A DNA stretch of 64,000 bases from Bolinopsis microptera (lineage: Eukaryota > Ctenophora > Tentaculata > Lobata > Bolinopsidae). This document shows, in pieces, positions 13,301 to 26,300 of this stretch. Location of the stretch: positions 12,562,983-12,626,982 of the forward strand of contig NC_087077.1 of the NCBI RefSeq assembly GCF_026151205.1, in the 5' to 3' direction. Made by a program: the position numbers and the translations under genes. Under the pieces are notes generated by a model that searched no databases, was not told the DNA's origin, and saw nothing but the letters and a program-made list of their open reading frames with translations. Numbering within the stretch: the first letter of the stretch is position 1; each line of letters starts with the position of its first letter.

Positions 13301-16300
13301 TCTGGGCAAAAATTTCATCCAATCTGTCAAATTTGTGTTCAGAAAATTTCATATTTGAAAATGGGACAGACTTTTGAAAATACAACTTTTCGTTTTGTTA
13401 AGCTTCCTGCTGTGGGCTTCCTCCAACCGAAATCAAACTTCCAGCACCTCAATCGTGTCATATGCCACCCTTAGTTGAATTACTAATTGGTTGCGGGTGA
13501 GAAATTCAGTCAAAACTGTAAAATTTCGGTCCTGGAAATTTCATCTTCAAAAACTGAAAATGGGACAGAGATTGGGACAATATGATTTTACAATTTTGTT
13601 CAGGATTTTGACTTCCAGTATCCCAATTTGGTTTCATACCATCATCAATTAACTGACTGATTGGTTTCTGGGCAAAAATTTCATCCAATCTGTCAAATTT
13701 GTGTTCAGAAAATTTCATATTTGAAAATGGGACGGACTTTTGAAAATACAACTTTTCGTTTTGTTAAGCTTTCTGCTGTGGGCTTCCTCCAACCGAAATC
13801 AAACTTCCAGCACCTCAATCGTGTCATATGCCACCCTTAGTTGACTTACTAATTGGTTGCGGGTGAGAAATTCAGTCAAAAGTCAAAACTGTAAAATTTC
13901 GGTCCTGGAAATTTCATCTTCAAAAACTGAAAATGGGACAGAGATTGGGACGACATGACTTTACAATTTTGTTCGGGATTTTGACTTCCAGTATCCCAAT
14001 TTGGTTTCATACCATCATCAATTAACTGATTAATTGGTTTCTGGGCAAAAGTTTCATCCAATCTGTCAAATTTGTGTTCAGAAAATTTCATATTTGAAAA
14101 TGGGACAGACTTTTGAAAATACAACTTTTCGTTTTGTTAAGCTTTCTGCTGTGGGCTTCCTCCAACCGAAATCAAACTTCCAGCACCTCAATCGTCTTAT
14201 ATGCCACCCATAGTTGACTTACTAATTGGTTGCGGGTGAGAAATTCAGTCAAAACTGTAAAATTTCGGTCCTGGAAATTTCATCTTCAAAAACTGAAAAT
14301 GGGACAGAGATTGGGACAATATGATTTTACAATTTTGTTCAGGATTTTGACTTCCAGTATCCCAATTTGGTTTCATACCATCATCAATTAACTGACTGAT
14401 TGGTTTCTGGGCAAAAATTTCATCCAATCTGTCAAATTTGTGTTCAGAAAATTTCATATTTGAAAATGGGACGGACTTTTGAAAATACAACTTTTCGTTT
14501 TGTTAAGCTTTCTGCTGTGGGCTTCCTCCAACCGAAATCAAACTTCCAGCACCTCAATCGTGTCATATGCCACCCATAGTTGACTTACTAATTGGTTGCA
14601 GGTGAGAAATTCAGTCAAAACTGTAAAATTTCGGTCCTTGAAATTTCATCTTCAAAAACTGAAAATGGGACAGAGATTGGGACAATATGATTTTACAATT
14701 TTGTTCAGGATTTTGACTTCCAGTATCCTAATTTGGTTTCATAACATCATCAATTAACTGACTGATTGGTTTCTGGGCAAAAATTTCATCCAATCTGTCA
14801 AATTTGTGTTCAGAAAATTTCATATTTGAAAATGGGACAGACTTTTGAAAATACAACTTTTCGTTTTGTTAAGCTTTCTGCTGTGGGCTTCCTCCAACCG
14901 AAATCAAACTTCCAGCACCTCAATCGCGTCATATGCCACCCATAGTTGACTTACTAATTGGTTGCGGGTGAGAAATTCAGTCAAAACTGTAAAATTTCGG
15001 TCCTGGAAATTTCATCTTCAAAAACTGAAAATGGGACAGAGATTGGGACGACATGATTTTACAATTTTATTCGGGATTTTGACTTCCAGTATCCCAATTT
15101 GGTTTCATACCATCATCAATTAACTGATTAATTGGTTTCTGGGCAAAAGTTTCATCCAATCTGTCAAATTTGTGTTCAGAAAATTTCATATTTGAAAATG
15201 GGACAGACTTTTGAAAATACAACTTTTCGTTTTGTTAAGCTTTCTGCTGTGGGCTTCCTCCAACCGAAATCAAACTTCCAGCACCTCAATCGTGTCATAT
15301 GCCACCCGTAGTTGACTTACTAATTGGTTGCGGGTGAGAAATTCAGTCAAAACTGTAAAATTTTGGTCCTGGAAATTTCATATTCAAAAACTGAAAATGG
15401 GACAGAGATTGGGACAATATTATTTTACAATTTTGTTCAGGATTTTGACTTCCAGTATCCCAATTTGGTTTCATACCATCATCAATTAACTGACTGATTG
15501 GTTTCTGGGCAAAAATTTCATCCAATCTGTCAAATTTGTGTTCAGAAAATTTCATATTTGAAAATGGGACGGACTTTTGAAAATACAACTTTTCGTTTTG
15601 TTAAGCTTTCTGCTGTGGGCTTCCTCCAACCGAAATCAAACTTCCAGCACCTCAATCGTGTCATATGCCACCCATAGTTGACTTACTAATTGGTTGCGGG
15701 TGAGAAATTCAGTCAAAACTGTAAAATTTCGGTCCTGGAAATTTCATCTTCAAAAACTGAAAATGGGACAGAGATTGGGACAATATGATTTTACAATTTT
15801 GTTCGGGATTTTGACTTCCAGTATCCCAATTTGGTTTCATACCATCATCAATTAACTGACTGATTGGTTTCTGGGCAAAAATTTCATCCAATCTGTCAAA
15901 TTTGTGTTCAGAAAATTTCATATTTGAAAATGGGACAGACTTTTGAAAATACAACTTTTCGTTTTGTTAAGCTTCCTGCTGTGGGCTTCCTCCAACCGAA
16001 ATCAAACTTCCAGCACCTCAATCGTGTCATATGCCACCCTTAGATGACTTACTAATTGGTTGCGGGTGAGAAATTCAGTCAAAACTGTAAAATTTCGGTC
16101 CTGGAAATTTCATCTTCAAAAACTGAAAATGGGACAGAGATTGGGACGACATGATTTTACAATTTTGTTCGGGATTTTGACTTCCAGTATCCCAATTTGG
16201 TTTCATACCATCATCAATTAACTGATTAATTGGTTTCTGGGCAAAAGTTTCATCCAATCTGTCAAATTTGTGTTCAGAAAATTTCATATTTAAAATGGGA

Positions 16301-16885
16301 CAGACTTTTGAAAATACAACTTTTCGTTTTGTTAAGCTTTCTGCTGTGGGCTTCCTCCAACCGAAATCAAACTTCCAGCACCTCAATCGTGTCATATGCC
16401 ACCCGTAGTTGACTTACTAATTGGTTGCGGGTGAGAAATTCAGTCAAAACTGTAAAATTTCGGTCCTGGAAATTTCATCTTCAAAAACTGAAAATGGGAC
16501 AGAGATTGGGACAATATGATTTTACAATTTTGTTCAGGATTTTGACTTCCAGTATCCCAATTTGGTTTCATACCATCATCAATTAACTGACTGATTGGTT
16601 TCTGGGCAAAAATTTCATCCAATCTGTCAAATTTGTGTTCAGAAAATTTCATATTTGAAAATGGGACAGACTTTTGAAAATACAACTTTTCGTTTTGTTA
16701 AGCTTTCTGCTGTGGGCTTCCTCCAACCGAAATCAAACTTCCAGCACCTCAATCGTGTCATATGCCACCCATAGTTGACTTACTAATTGGTTGCGGGTGA
16801 GAAATTCAGTCAAAACTGTAAAATTTCGGAAAATTTCCTGGAAATTTCACCTTCAAAAACTGAATATGGGACAGAGATTGGGATT
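4385..16885. repeat. Satellite array, 366-bp monomer, about 34 copies
   Basis: About 12.5 kb of head-to-tail copies with a strict 366-bp period (for example equivalent points at 5101, 5467, 5833, 6199, 6565, 6931, 7663 and 8029). Internal copies differ at only a few positions. The first copy (4385-4500) and the last (16800-16885) are diverged or truncated, as expected at array edges. Each 366-bp monomer is itself two diverged halves of about 183 bp: compare CTAATTGGTTTCTGGGCAA with CTAATTGGTTGCGGGTGAG, and GAAAATGGGACAGACTTTTG with GAAAATGGGACAGAGATTGG, at matching offsets. A recurrent 81-codon minus-strand open frame is an accident of the monomer. It matches no family I know and is broken in one monomer type. 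Confidence 0.97.
10187..12407. repeat. Higher-order repeat: two copies of a three-monomer 1.1-kb unit
   Basis: Within the satellite, three distinguishable monomer types are repeated in the same order at a spacing of 1,099 bp. Type A has an extra GTGAAAAG insertion, GACGACATG and AAAGTTTCATCC. Type B has a small deletion giving CCCAATTTTTACC. Type C carries CCTTGAAATTT and TTTCATAACATC, which breaks the minus-strand frame. Copies start near 10187 and 11286. Type A and type C monomers also occur singly elsewhere (A at about 5833, 13876, 14977 and 16075; C at about 7297, 13140 and 14611). Confidence 0.85.
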
Positions 16886-17384
16886 CAGAACGCAGTTATT
16901 TCTGCGGGAATCTTCTTTCCTTCTTTTTTGTTTGTTTATTAATCGTATTTACAGGATATTTGTTTGTTAAATCGACGAAATTTAACTTACAGTTTTGTTC
17001 CAAAAAGTCAGTACTCAGTATTCTTACTTATTTTATTCATAATGTTGACAATATCTGAAAATTTGCAAATATGCTTGGATTTTAAACATAGCCATGAAGT
17101 TCAAAGACTGCTCCGCGAAAGAAAATAAACAAACAATTAAATTAGGTAATAGTCAATTCTAATTGTATTGCAATCTTATTTCTCAATACGTCAAAAGTTT
17201 TAAAGTAACTTATTGATATTATACGCTGAACCAATAGAAAAAAGTAAATACAAAATATGTCCACAATAATAAACGCAATCAAAACCGTGCGTCAGTTATG
17301 AAAAATACTAACTATTCGATACTTTTAACTGTTATTCAAACAGTAACCGTCCCATCTTGGTATTATCTAAACTTTCAAAAAACA
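16886..17384 (-). other. CEP112 3' flank / probable 3' UTR abutting the satellite
   Basis: The 499 bp between the CEP112 stop codon (17387-17385) and the satellite edge contain no other gene. A minus-strand AATAAA (TTTATT at 16935-16940) is a possible polyadenylation signal about 50 bp from the array edge. Transcription of CEP112 therefore ends close to, or runs into, the satellite. Confidence 0.45.
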
Positions 17385-20300
17385 CTATCTAGCTTTCAGG
17401 AATGGACTGCCTCTGGCTGAAACCTTATTAGGAGTTCTGTTTGGAGTGTTCCTTTTAGTTCTGCTATTTAACTCCGATTGTAGGATACCAGCCTTCTGTT
17501 CCAATATAGTACTCTGCGCTTTCAGAGCTGCGATGGTTTCCTCTAACTCCTCTCTTACACTCAGAGGCATTACACCTAGAGGGATAAAATGGTTACCATG
17601 GCAACAGATTGCATTATTCCTTAATATATCATGATAACAAAGGCGTCAAACCATGGCGACTAGACAGGTTAACGTTAGTTATTTTATTTATCGAAAAGTT
17701 TCATTCAGTGTAACAATGTTTGAACTCACCCCTCATTTTCTCCTCATAGATTAGTTTGGTGCGTGTAATCTTCTCCTCCATTTCCAGCTCCAACATCTTA
17801 CATCTCTTATCTTGGTGTCTAATCATACTCCTCTGAGTTTCCACCTCCTGCTCTAATGCCTGGGAACATACAGGAGTACTTTACCGGCACTATTATCCAA
17901 CCAAGGTTACCGGCCCTACTACTCGACCAAGGTTACCGGCCGTACTACTCAACCAAGGTTACCGGCCCTATTATTCAACCAAGGTTATCGGCCGAACAAA
18001 ACGGTTTTACAAAAACCCTAATCCTGACCATAACCCTGAAGCTATCCATAACCCTAACCAAAACCCTAACCTGAGCCCAAAACAATCGAATTCGTGTTTT
18101 ACTAGCCTTTCACGTGACTAAAACAGTTTTTTGCACATAACTCTACAGGGAAGCATTTCTACCCTACATCATGGGGTGATTCGGAATCAGCGTCCAAAAA
18201 TACACCGAGCTGGTTTTCATTCACCCTCAGAGCCTTTTCACACAACAAATTTTTAATTTGGGCGAGCGATTTAGTGGGAGCGACCTTTTTCCCCCGTTAA
18301 ACTAATCTGTATCAAAACATTTCGTTTTTTCAGTCAGCTGATTCCTCGCATATTTTATATTTAGAACCGGAACAGTCGAATGGTGAAATACTATGCATTG
18401 GGATATAGGAGTTTCAGTAATCATCAAAGTAGTAGAACTGTTTCGCTAGTAGCCATATGGCTGTCTACACAGTCTAAAAGGCTGGTGTGGTCACTGATAT
18501 CAGATAGAGGAAGACCCACCTTGACTATTCCTCGCTGTCTCTGTTCCTCGTCTACTTTAGCGAGCTCGATCTCCTGATACAGCTTCTTAATACTTCTCTC
18601 ATACATTACCGCTTGTCTCTTAGTCTCCTCCTGAGCCAAATCAGCTGTAGACTGCGCCTTTTCTAGCCCCTGCAAACAGTTTATTTAATTCTAATTTTTA
18701 ACAGATAGATACTTATAAATTGTTGTTATGTGGTCCTTTGTGTACGTTTGATTGAAGATGATTCCCCCTGAAGTAATTATACCTGTGAGTTTTGTTGGAA
18801 GCGATGGTCGAACTCCTCCTCTATCATTTTAATTCTAGAGTTAGTTTTGTGAGTTAACTTCTCCAGTTCCCTAGCATGTTTTTTGTTGATGTCCTCTAGC
18901 TCAGCTCGGTGTGAGACCGCTAACTTCTCCCCATCTATCTGGTTCTGTTTCCTCTCCTTCTCTCTCAGCGCTGCTGCTTCGCTGACAGTCCTTTTGTGAC
19001 TCTTCCTGGACTCTTCCACCTCGTTAGCAAGACTATCTATTTTACTCCGTAACTCGTCTGATTTCTAGAATGGTATATATTTATCATATTTTAAAGTTTA
19101 ATGTTACCTTAATCAGCGTGTCTTCCTACGTTTTAAAGTAATATATCTATGCGCTGGTTGGGAGGTTTTCATACACATAATACGAGAGGAATGTTCTGTA
19201 GAGTAAGCCTACCCGTCTCAACTAAAATACAACTGTTTTTAGGTAAAAAGTACCTCAATTTCATCAGCAAGACGATTTTTGTTTTTCCGGTCCATCTCTT
19301 CCAATTCGGATGTCTTCTCTTCTTCGAGACGTTTCTGAAAGTCAAGATGAATTTAAGTTACTTGTGTCTTAAGTTAGCTAGTATTAGTGTATGGAATATT
19401 GATTAAACAAAATAAGAAGGCAATTAGGAAGACAACTTTAACAATAAAGATCTGTTGAGAATGCGCTTGTAAATAAATAAGCTAAGATAACGCATTTTGG
19501 AGGATAGTCGACGCAGAACTTTGATATTTAAAATGTCTGCGCGCGTTACAACATTGAAGAAAAACATTGGCGGTAAAATGGCAATTTTTAAAAATCAACA
19601 ACTCTGAATTTAACGATAAATGATAATAGAGATACTAATCAGAAAATAATGTTTAATCAATGAATAAGAACACTGCAATTATCCACGAATATATGTCAAA
19701 GGACACAAGGCAGCTTACTTTATCTGTTAGGCGTTACTAGGTTTAAAATCAAATTCAATCAAATTTGTGTTATCTTTAGTACTGCCCGTTCCCCGCTTAT
19801 CAGCTATCATACGTAATGGAATGGTCTTTCAAACATGACACATTCTATATCTTAAAAGTCAGAAGTCAACATTTCACATGTCACATATTTGTAGTTAGTC
19901 TGTCCGTTTGGATTAAACCGCCATTTCGTCCTTATTTTCGAAATGTTCGACTATGTTAAATCGCAGACAATTCATCAACAATTTTATTCCAAACTTTACT
20001 TCTGTTCATGTTAAGACGTAGCTGGACGGAGTAGAATGCTTAAGAACTGCAAGTGAGCAATGAGCAACAATACAATTAGGTTTTAGTAGACGATCTTATT
20101 GATATAGTCGTACTGTGTTGTGTACAGTACACCATAATTTCAACTCAGCAAGGTCTCCAAGATATATAATATGTGCATATAATATGTGCATATTCTGTAT
20201 TCGTATAGATTAATTCAGTTGTGTGCGCTCTGTTTGTACAAATACCAACTTATAGCGAATACCAACCAGTGTTAGTAGCCGAGTATTCGTTGACATATAA

Positions 20301-23300
20301 TATGGACTATAGTTTTATCAAACTGAGATTGCAGGTCTCTGACATTGCATGTCTTAGTTACTTTGGTCAGGATATGGTCGAGAACTTTCCTGGAAAAGAC
20401 CACATACCTTTGGCCAAGGCGGCTCGTCAAGAAATTGCGCGCCATTAAAAACAATATGAGGATTAGCCCACCACGGAGAACTATATAAGCGTGATTCCGC
20501 CGAATGCCGATAGTTCAGCTTGCATAATATTTACACATAATATTTACACATAATAACAGAGTCTCTCAGTCTCTCACTGCGACTATACTAGGATAATTAC
20601 CACAAGTAAGCTATGCTAATGATCTGCACTAAGATACGTTAAACTAATGACATACAAATATTGTTCACTCCGTCCTCTAGATACTAGATACTAGCAAGCT
20701 ACTTCACTGCACGGCACATCATAATATCCTTTAAACTATGACACCGTGTACCCCCATACATTATGCATATCAATATACGGCTCAATATCTACTACAGCGT
20801 GTAGTTGAACTGTGTTACGGTGCGCTCTATTGTGTAGGGACAAGTAATTAAATGTTATCGTAACTCTTCTCATTGGGGCAGACTCTCTGTCATTCTCCCT
20901 GGGTTTGCTTTGCTCTCTTAGCTCTAGCAGAGCTCAGAAGGGTATATGTACCCTTTGTATTATTATTATTATATGTAATATATCGTATTATATTATGTAA
21001 TATATCGTGTTTTATGTTGTAATCTTTGTTTAGCTTGTTGCTAAATCTCATGTTGTTTATTGACGAAAGCCGACTTTTCATTCCTCGTCATTTTACGTTC
21101 GATTTGGGACTGTTTTCAGTTGTAGTAGTGTAGGTTTTAGGGTGTAAGATTAACGGTTATGTGCAAGGCTCCGTTTAAAATCACTTATTCATTTGCACTG
21201 TGTATAACTAACACAATAACAATGTGCAGTGTGTATAATATAATACATCCCACATGATGCGGGCCACATCTATTCTAAACCATTATAATACAACTAACTG
21301 TATATATAACTAACCCTATCTTCGTCCTGCACTTTCTGTAGGTCTCCTATTTCGCTGTGGTATTTCTCTATCAGCTCTTGTTTCTCTCGTTCTGTCTTCA
21401 TCTGTAATTCAGCCACCTGAACAACAAACTGTTTACTGAATAGATTAATAACTTTCCTTATACTGAGTACATAATATTAAAGTCCTTCATAAACTAATTC
21501 AGTGGGTATCAAACTCAAATGAGCGACGATTTATTCGACAAATACCGCCTTCTAACTTCATCAGAAACAACAGCTCAAACATTGAAACACGATCACCGTT
21601 TTTGTTAAGAAATATTACTCGTAATACTGTCACCATGGTAACAAAATGTTGCCCGTAATACTGCAATCGCGGGGAATGGATGTAGGAGACGAGACACCCA
21701 CGTCATTGGCCATGTTTTTAATTTGATACACCTTCTAAAAATACTGTCCAGTATTTCATTACGTATCCACGATATGGCTTCTGTTTCACTACAATTGGAG
21801 TTCCCTGCTGTTCAATTTTTACAGAACGCTTCAAATTTCATGTTACTAACATTGTTAGCAGCTTCATATTTTCTTTTGCAATCGCCTTTATCACATTGGA
21901 TTTATTTGTCGCTGTGGACTTTTTTAAAGATTTTGTTTTTTCATTTTGTCTGACTCCCTGTTCTCACGTTTCCCTGTTGTCTCCCCCCCCCCCTCCCTGT
22001 CGGTCGGTTGGCAAACTAATACTAACCGTCTCATCGCATCTAAGTTTCTCCTCGTTTATTCGTTTGTTGTATTCCACATCCAGTTTCTCTCTCTCGTACG
22101 CCGCTTTCTCCAGATCTTCCTCCAGGGCAAACACTTGTTGTTGCACTTCTTTATACAACCTGGTTACCAGGGTAACGTCAGTCATTTTACATTCATATTA
22201 GCGATTAGTTTCATAAAAGATAGCTGATAATAAAGTATCTGGATACATACAGACTACAGTCTCGATATCGTCTAGTAAGATTCTAGAAGCAGGATGTAAA
22301 TAACTTGGAGCAGTGCCAAGTACAGGGCAATTAGACCCATTACCACTACATAACGACTTAATTATATATTATACAAGCATGTGATGGGCGTACTACAGAG
22401 ACAGGATTGATTTATATGCTAATATAAACTTTTAGAAGTATGGTTACGCAGTTTCACCTAATTTCATATTTAAGGCGTTGACTTATTATCATTGATTGTG
22501 GAACTATCCCAACAGCTTCAAATATTATAAGTGTTGTTTGGTTTACCGTTTGAATATTTTTATGAGCTGTTTTTTTAACAATTATAAGATGTTTCCGCAT
22601 TCTAAAGATAAAGCGTCAAAACTCGATGTAAAAATATATCTAATATAATTCTAAGAGTTCGAATAACAGGTTTAATAACTGGTTACACTTACAGAGTTTA
22701 CATCTCTTAGTATTAATCACTCAATTAGCACTAATTAACTAGTTAATTACCTGTCAGTATTGTTCTGCATTTCCTTCTTCAGATCGTTCAGGGCTCTCTC
22801 GGATTGTTGGTTCTGAAGCTTCTGGGCTTCGTACAGTTCTCTCACTTCCTTATCTTTTCTCCTGTAACATAAAAACATTGCTAAAATTTCCTTATCTTTT
22901 CTCCTGTAAGATAAACACTAACACACTGCTCACACTTTCTTATCTTTCTTATCCTTCTTATCTTTCCTCCTGTAACACTAACAATCATTACTCTGTAACA
23001 CCGTGTAACACTGATTAACACACCAACTAACACTGTCTGTCTGTTTAGTATCTACTAACCTCAGCTCTCTCTTTAGTTCTGTGACCTCGTTCTGAGATTC
23101 CATATGTTTCTTATCTGCACTCTTTTCAGCACCTCTCAGTTTCTTCTCACAAAGTCTCTCCAGTTTAGTCACCGCTGATTTGTGCTCTGTTTCTAGTTCC
23201 TGACAACAAAAATACAGTCTTGAGGTGGGTTGGGTTTGAGGGTTGGGTTTGAGGGTTGGGTGGGGGTGGAGAGGGGTTCAGCAGTATTTTGAGGCCAATT

Positions 23301-26300
23301 ATTCCTCGTCATTGAGTTAGTTACAGCTCTTACTCTCTTCCAGAGATAATAGTTCCTAGTTATCTTATCTCACGCGGGTAAGTTAACAAGATGGTGTGTT
23401 AGAAATGGGACCTCTACAGCACAAGTGCGAATGTACACACTATAACTACAGTAAAGCCTCTACATTATACCAGTTTATATTCGAAAAGTGCACGGTATAG
23501 AAAAATACCGGTATAGCTGTATAACTATAGAGAGGTTCACATGATCCCAATTCCCAGCAACTTCAGTCACTCAATAACCTGCCAAATCACCACCAAATCC
23601 GATATGGCCTATGTATGATAAATCATATTTCTTGCACAAAACGAGTTAATTAATCTAAATTCCGGGGAAAAGAAGAGACAAGGTACCTGGTACAGAGAGG
23701 CCCGGTACAGAGAGGTTTGACTGTACTTATTGTTATGTAAGTTTATTGTGTAATATCTCTATGTGCAATGTACTAGGCTTTAGCGAGGGGAAAAGGGCAC
23801 GGACAGCCTTTGATACAAATTTACGGATACTGCGATATTCATGTGACTAATATCAGCCCTATACTACTGATATAGTTGTGTAATTTCACGAATAGTTGTG
23901 TAAATTTCAAAAGTTGTGCAATTTCACGAATACTGCGACATTCGTATGACAAACTTCTGCCCAAAAGTTTTATAGCGTAGTAGTCATTTGTCGAACATTG
24001 ATCCCTGTGTGTCGTTTATTCTTCCGAATTGTTCAATTTATTGCACATTATATTGAATTTGTGACAAACGAATAAAGATTAGTTACGGAGGAATACATTC
24101 AAACAGCCATCTCATATTGTTCTTGAAACGTCTCCGTTCACTTGACACCGACTGTTAATTTAATTCAATGAAACAAGAAATTTCAATGAAACAAGAAATT
24201 TAATTTTAGCACATTTTTACAGAATGAAAAGATGTAAAACAATTCATAAAATATAATGCCCATTTGGTGTTTGACTTTTTGTCCTTGACTGCTAGTTTGG
24301 TTTTGGAAGGACAGGTAACTAACGGGGCAAGGAATGCGCGTGCCTGGAAGCTTTTGCACACACCGAAACGCTAGTTCAGTTAAGTTTATAGAGACAAGGC
24401 TCAGATTAGGACTAGAAGAAAAATTGTAAGCAGACATTAGGGGTTCTGTTTATAGTTGTTATTATAGGTTGCAGTCTTGTTGTGATAAAAAGTCGACACT
24501 AAAACATTCTTTAGTTTATATTGTGTAGTTCAAGGATATAAAATGCAGCTTAAAGTTGGATATTGGAGAGCTGGCGAAAGATTATGGCCTTTGTATCAAT
24601 GGTTATAATAAGCTATAAATATCTTAAACTATACAGTGCTAATTAAAAATTTCTTTAAACTTCATTCTCAAATTATATTTTTAAAATTCAAAAGTAAATA
24701 TACAATCATTTTATTAAAACTTTCTCACACATACTTTACTCACAGGACAAGACTTGGAAAACAGTAGCCTAGGGTAATTTTAATTGAGATGTGTGTGACC
24801 AGCCAGTTATAATGTTTGGGAAATAAGATTTGCGCAGTCAATTAGTTCTGTAGATATTATTAATCAGAATGTAGCGTTTCATTAACTTAAATAAGTCCTA
24901 ATGCTGTTTTGTAAATACTCGGAGTTAACAAAGTAGTATCTCATTGTTTTCTATTTCATTACACGGCAGGGCTGGTCTCAAAAATACGTTTGTTCGGTGA
25001 AACAGGAGAAGTTTTCAGCGATCTGCCCTGTGGGGTTCCATATGATTTTTCTCGAACTTTTGCCTCAGTTTAATTCCGGAGGAGGCCTCAATAGTGTTTA
25101 CTAACAGAGTCTGTACATTCAAATAACACCACACATTCTAATTTTATTAGTGTGATCTGATACTCGCCCTGCAGCCTTTAGTACGTTATAATGCGGTATA
25201 TACCGGGTAACTACCAGGGTTTGAATAAGCTCTGTTCTGCGTTTTATTGAGAGCTGTTGTTTTCTTTGTAGTGAGATCATTTGCATTGCAGTAGTGGTGA
25301 CGTCATGACTACACAGAAAATTGTATCATCAGTCTCCGAGATTCGGTGTGACGTTACCAGAGAATATTTTATAAACATTCTCCCTTTTGTTAAAGTTGTT
25401 GTAAGTTGTGACTGTTTACACTCTACCCTGTTGATGACCGTTGTTATCTGGATTTGATTTTCTACACATTCTTAACCAGACTATTAAATATTAATTATTG
25501 TTAACAAACTAAAACATTATCTATTTCTAGATTCTAGAACATTCTAGGACTATTTAAACGTACCCAAACTCTATTATCCAACGTTCTCTGCAGTTCATCG
25601 TTCGTATCTTTACTCTCCTTCAGTTCCCCTTCTAGTGCACCCTTCTTCTCCTGAAAATAACATCACTCAATCAATAATCAGGCTATAAAGTTATAAAGAG
25701 GAAATTTTGATATATTCTTCATTCTCCAGACTGGAAATTTTGGCAAAATGCCAATATTTGCCGGAAAATATTGATGGTGTGGTGAATGAACCATCATATA
25801 CGTTAATTTACAGTGATACGCAGTAATTTGTATACCCTAGACTCCGCGACTATTTTCTAATAGGAAAACTAGCGTTCATAAAATTACGATGATATCATTC
25901 ATCATATTTTTTATGAATATTAACATATTATTGAGTTATTGAACAACCTAACATTGGGTTCGATGTTCCAAATTTCTCAGTTTTTCTTTTGTTCCACCCC
26001 ATTCTTAAGATCGCTTAAGTTACTTGTCGCCCTAAATTGACGGAATGTTTATTTTTAGGTTCGCATATTACAAAAAAGACTGTGGTAAAAGAGACTGTCT
26101 TGTCAGACACATATTGTGAATTGTCAAGTTTAATTTTTATTAACTAGTTCTATAGGAACAGGACCAGGGATGCTTCTTGCAAAATATTCGGAATATTCTG
26201 AACATTGAAACAAGAAAAGAAACAATCACGACGGGTGTGCTTGTTGTTTTGTGTCTGTTATGGTTACCATCACCATGTTTACCTATTAAAACCTATTCTG

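Noticed and set aside
4742-16685. Repeated 79-91-codon minus-strand open frames, one per satellite monomer, as a gene family
   Set aside because: They follow from near-identical 366-bp repeats, show no known motif, are broken in type C monomers, and the two halves of the peptide mirror the DNA half-monomers.
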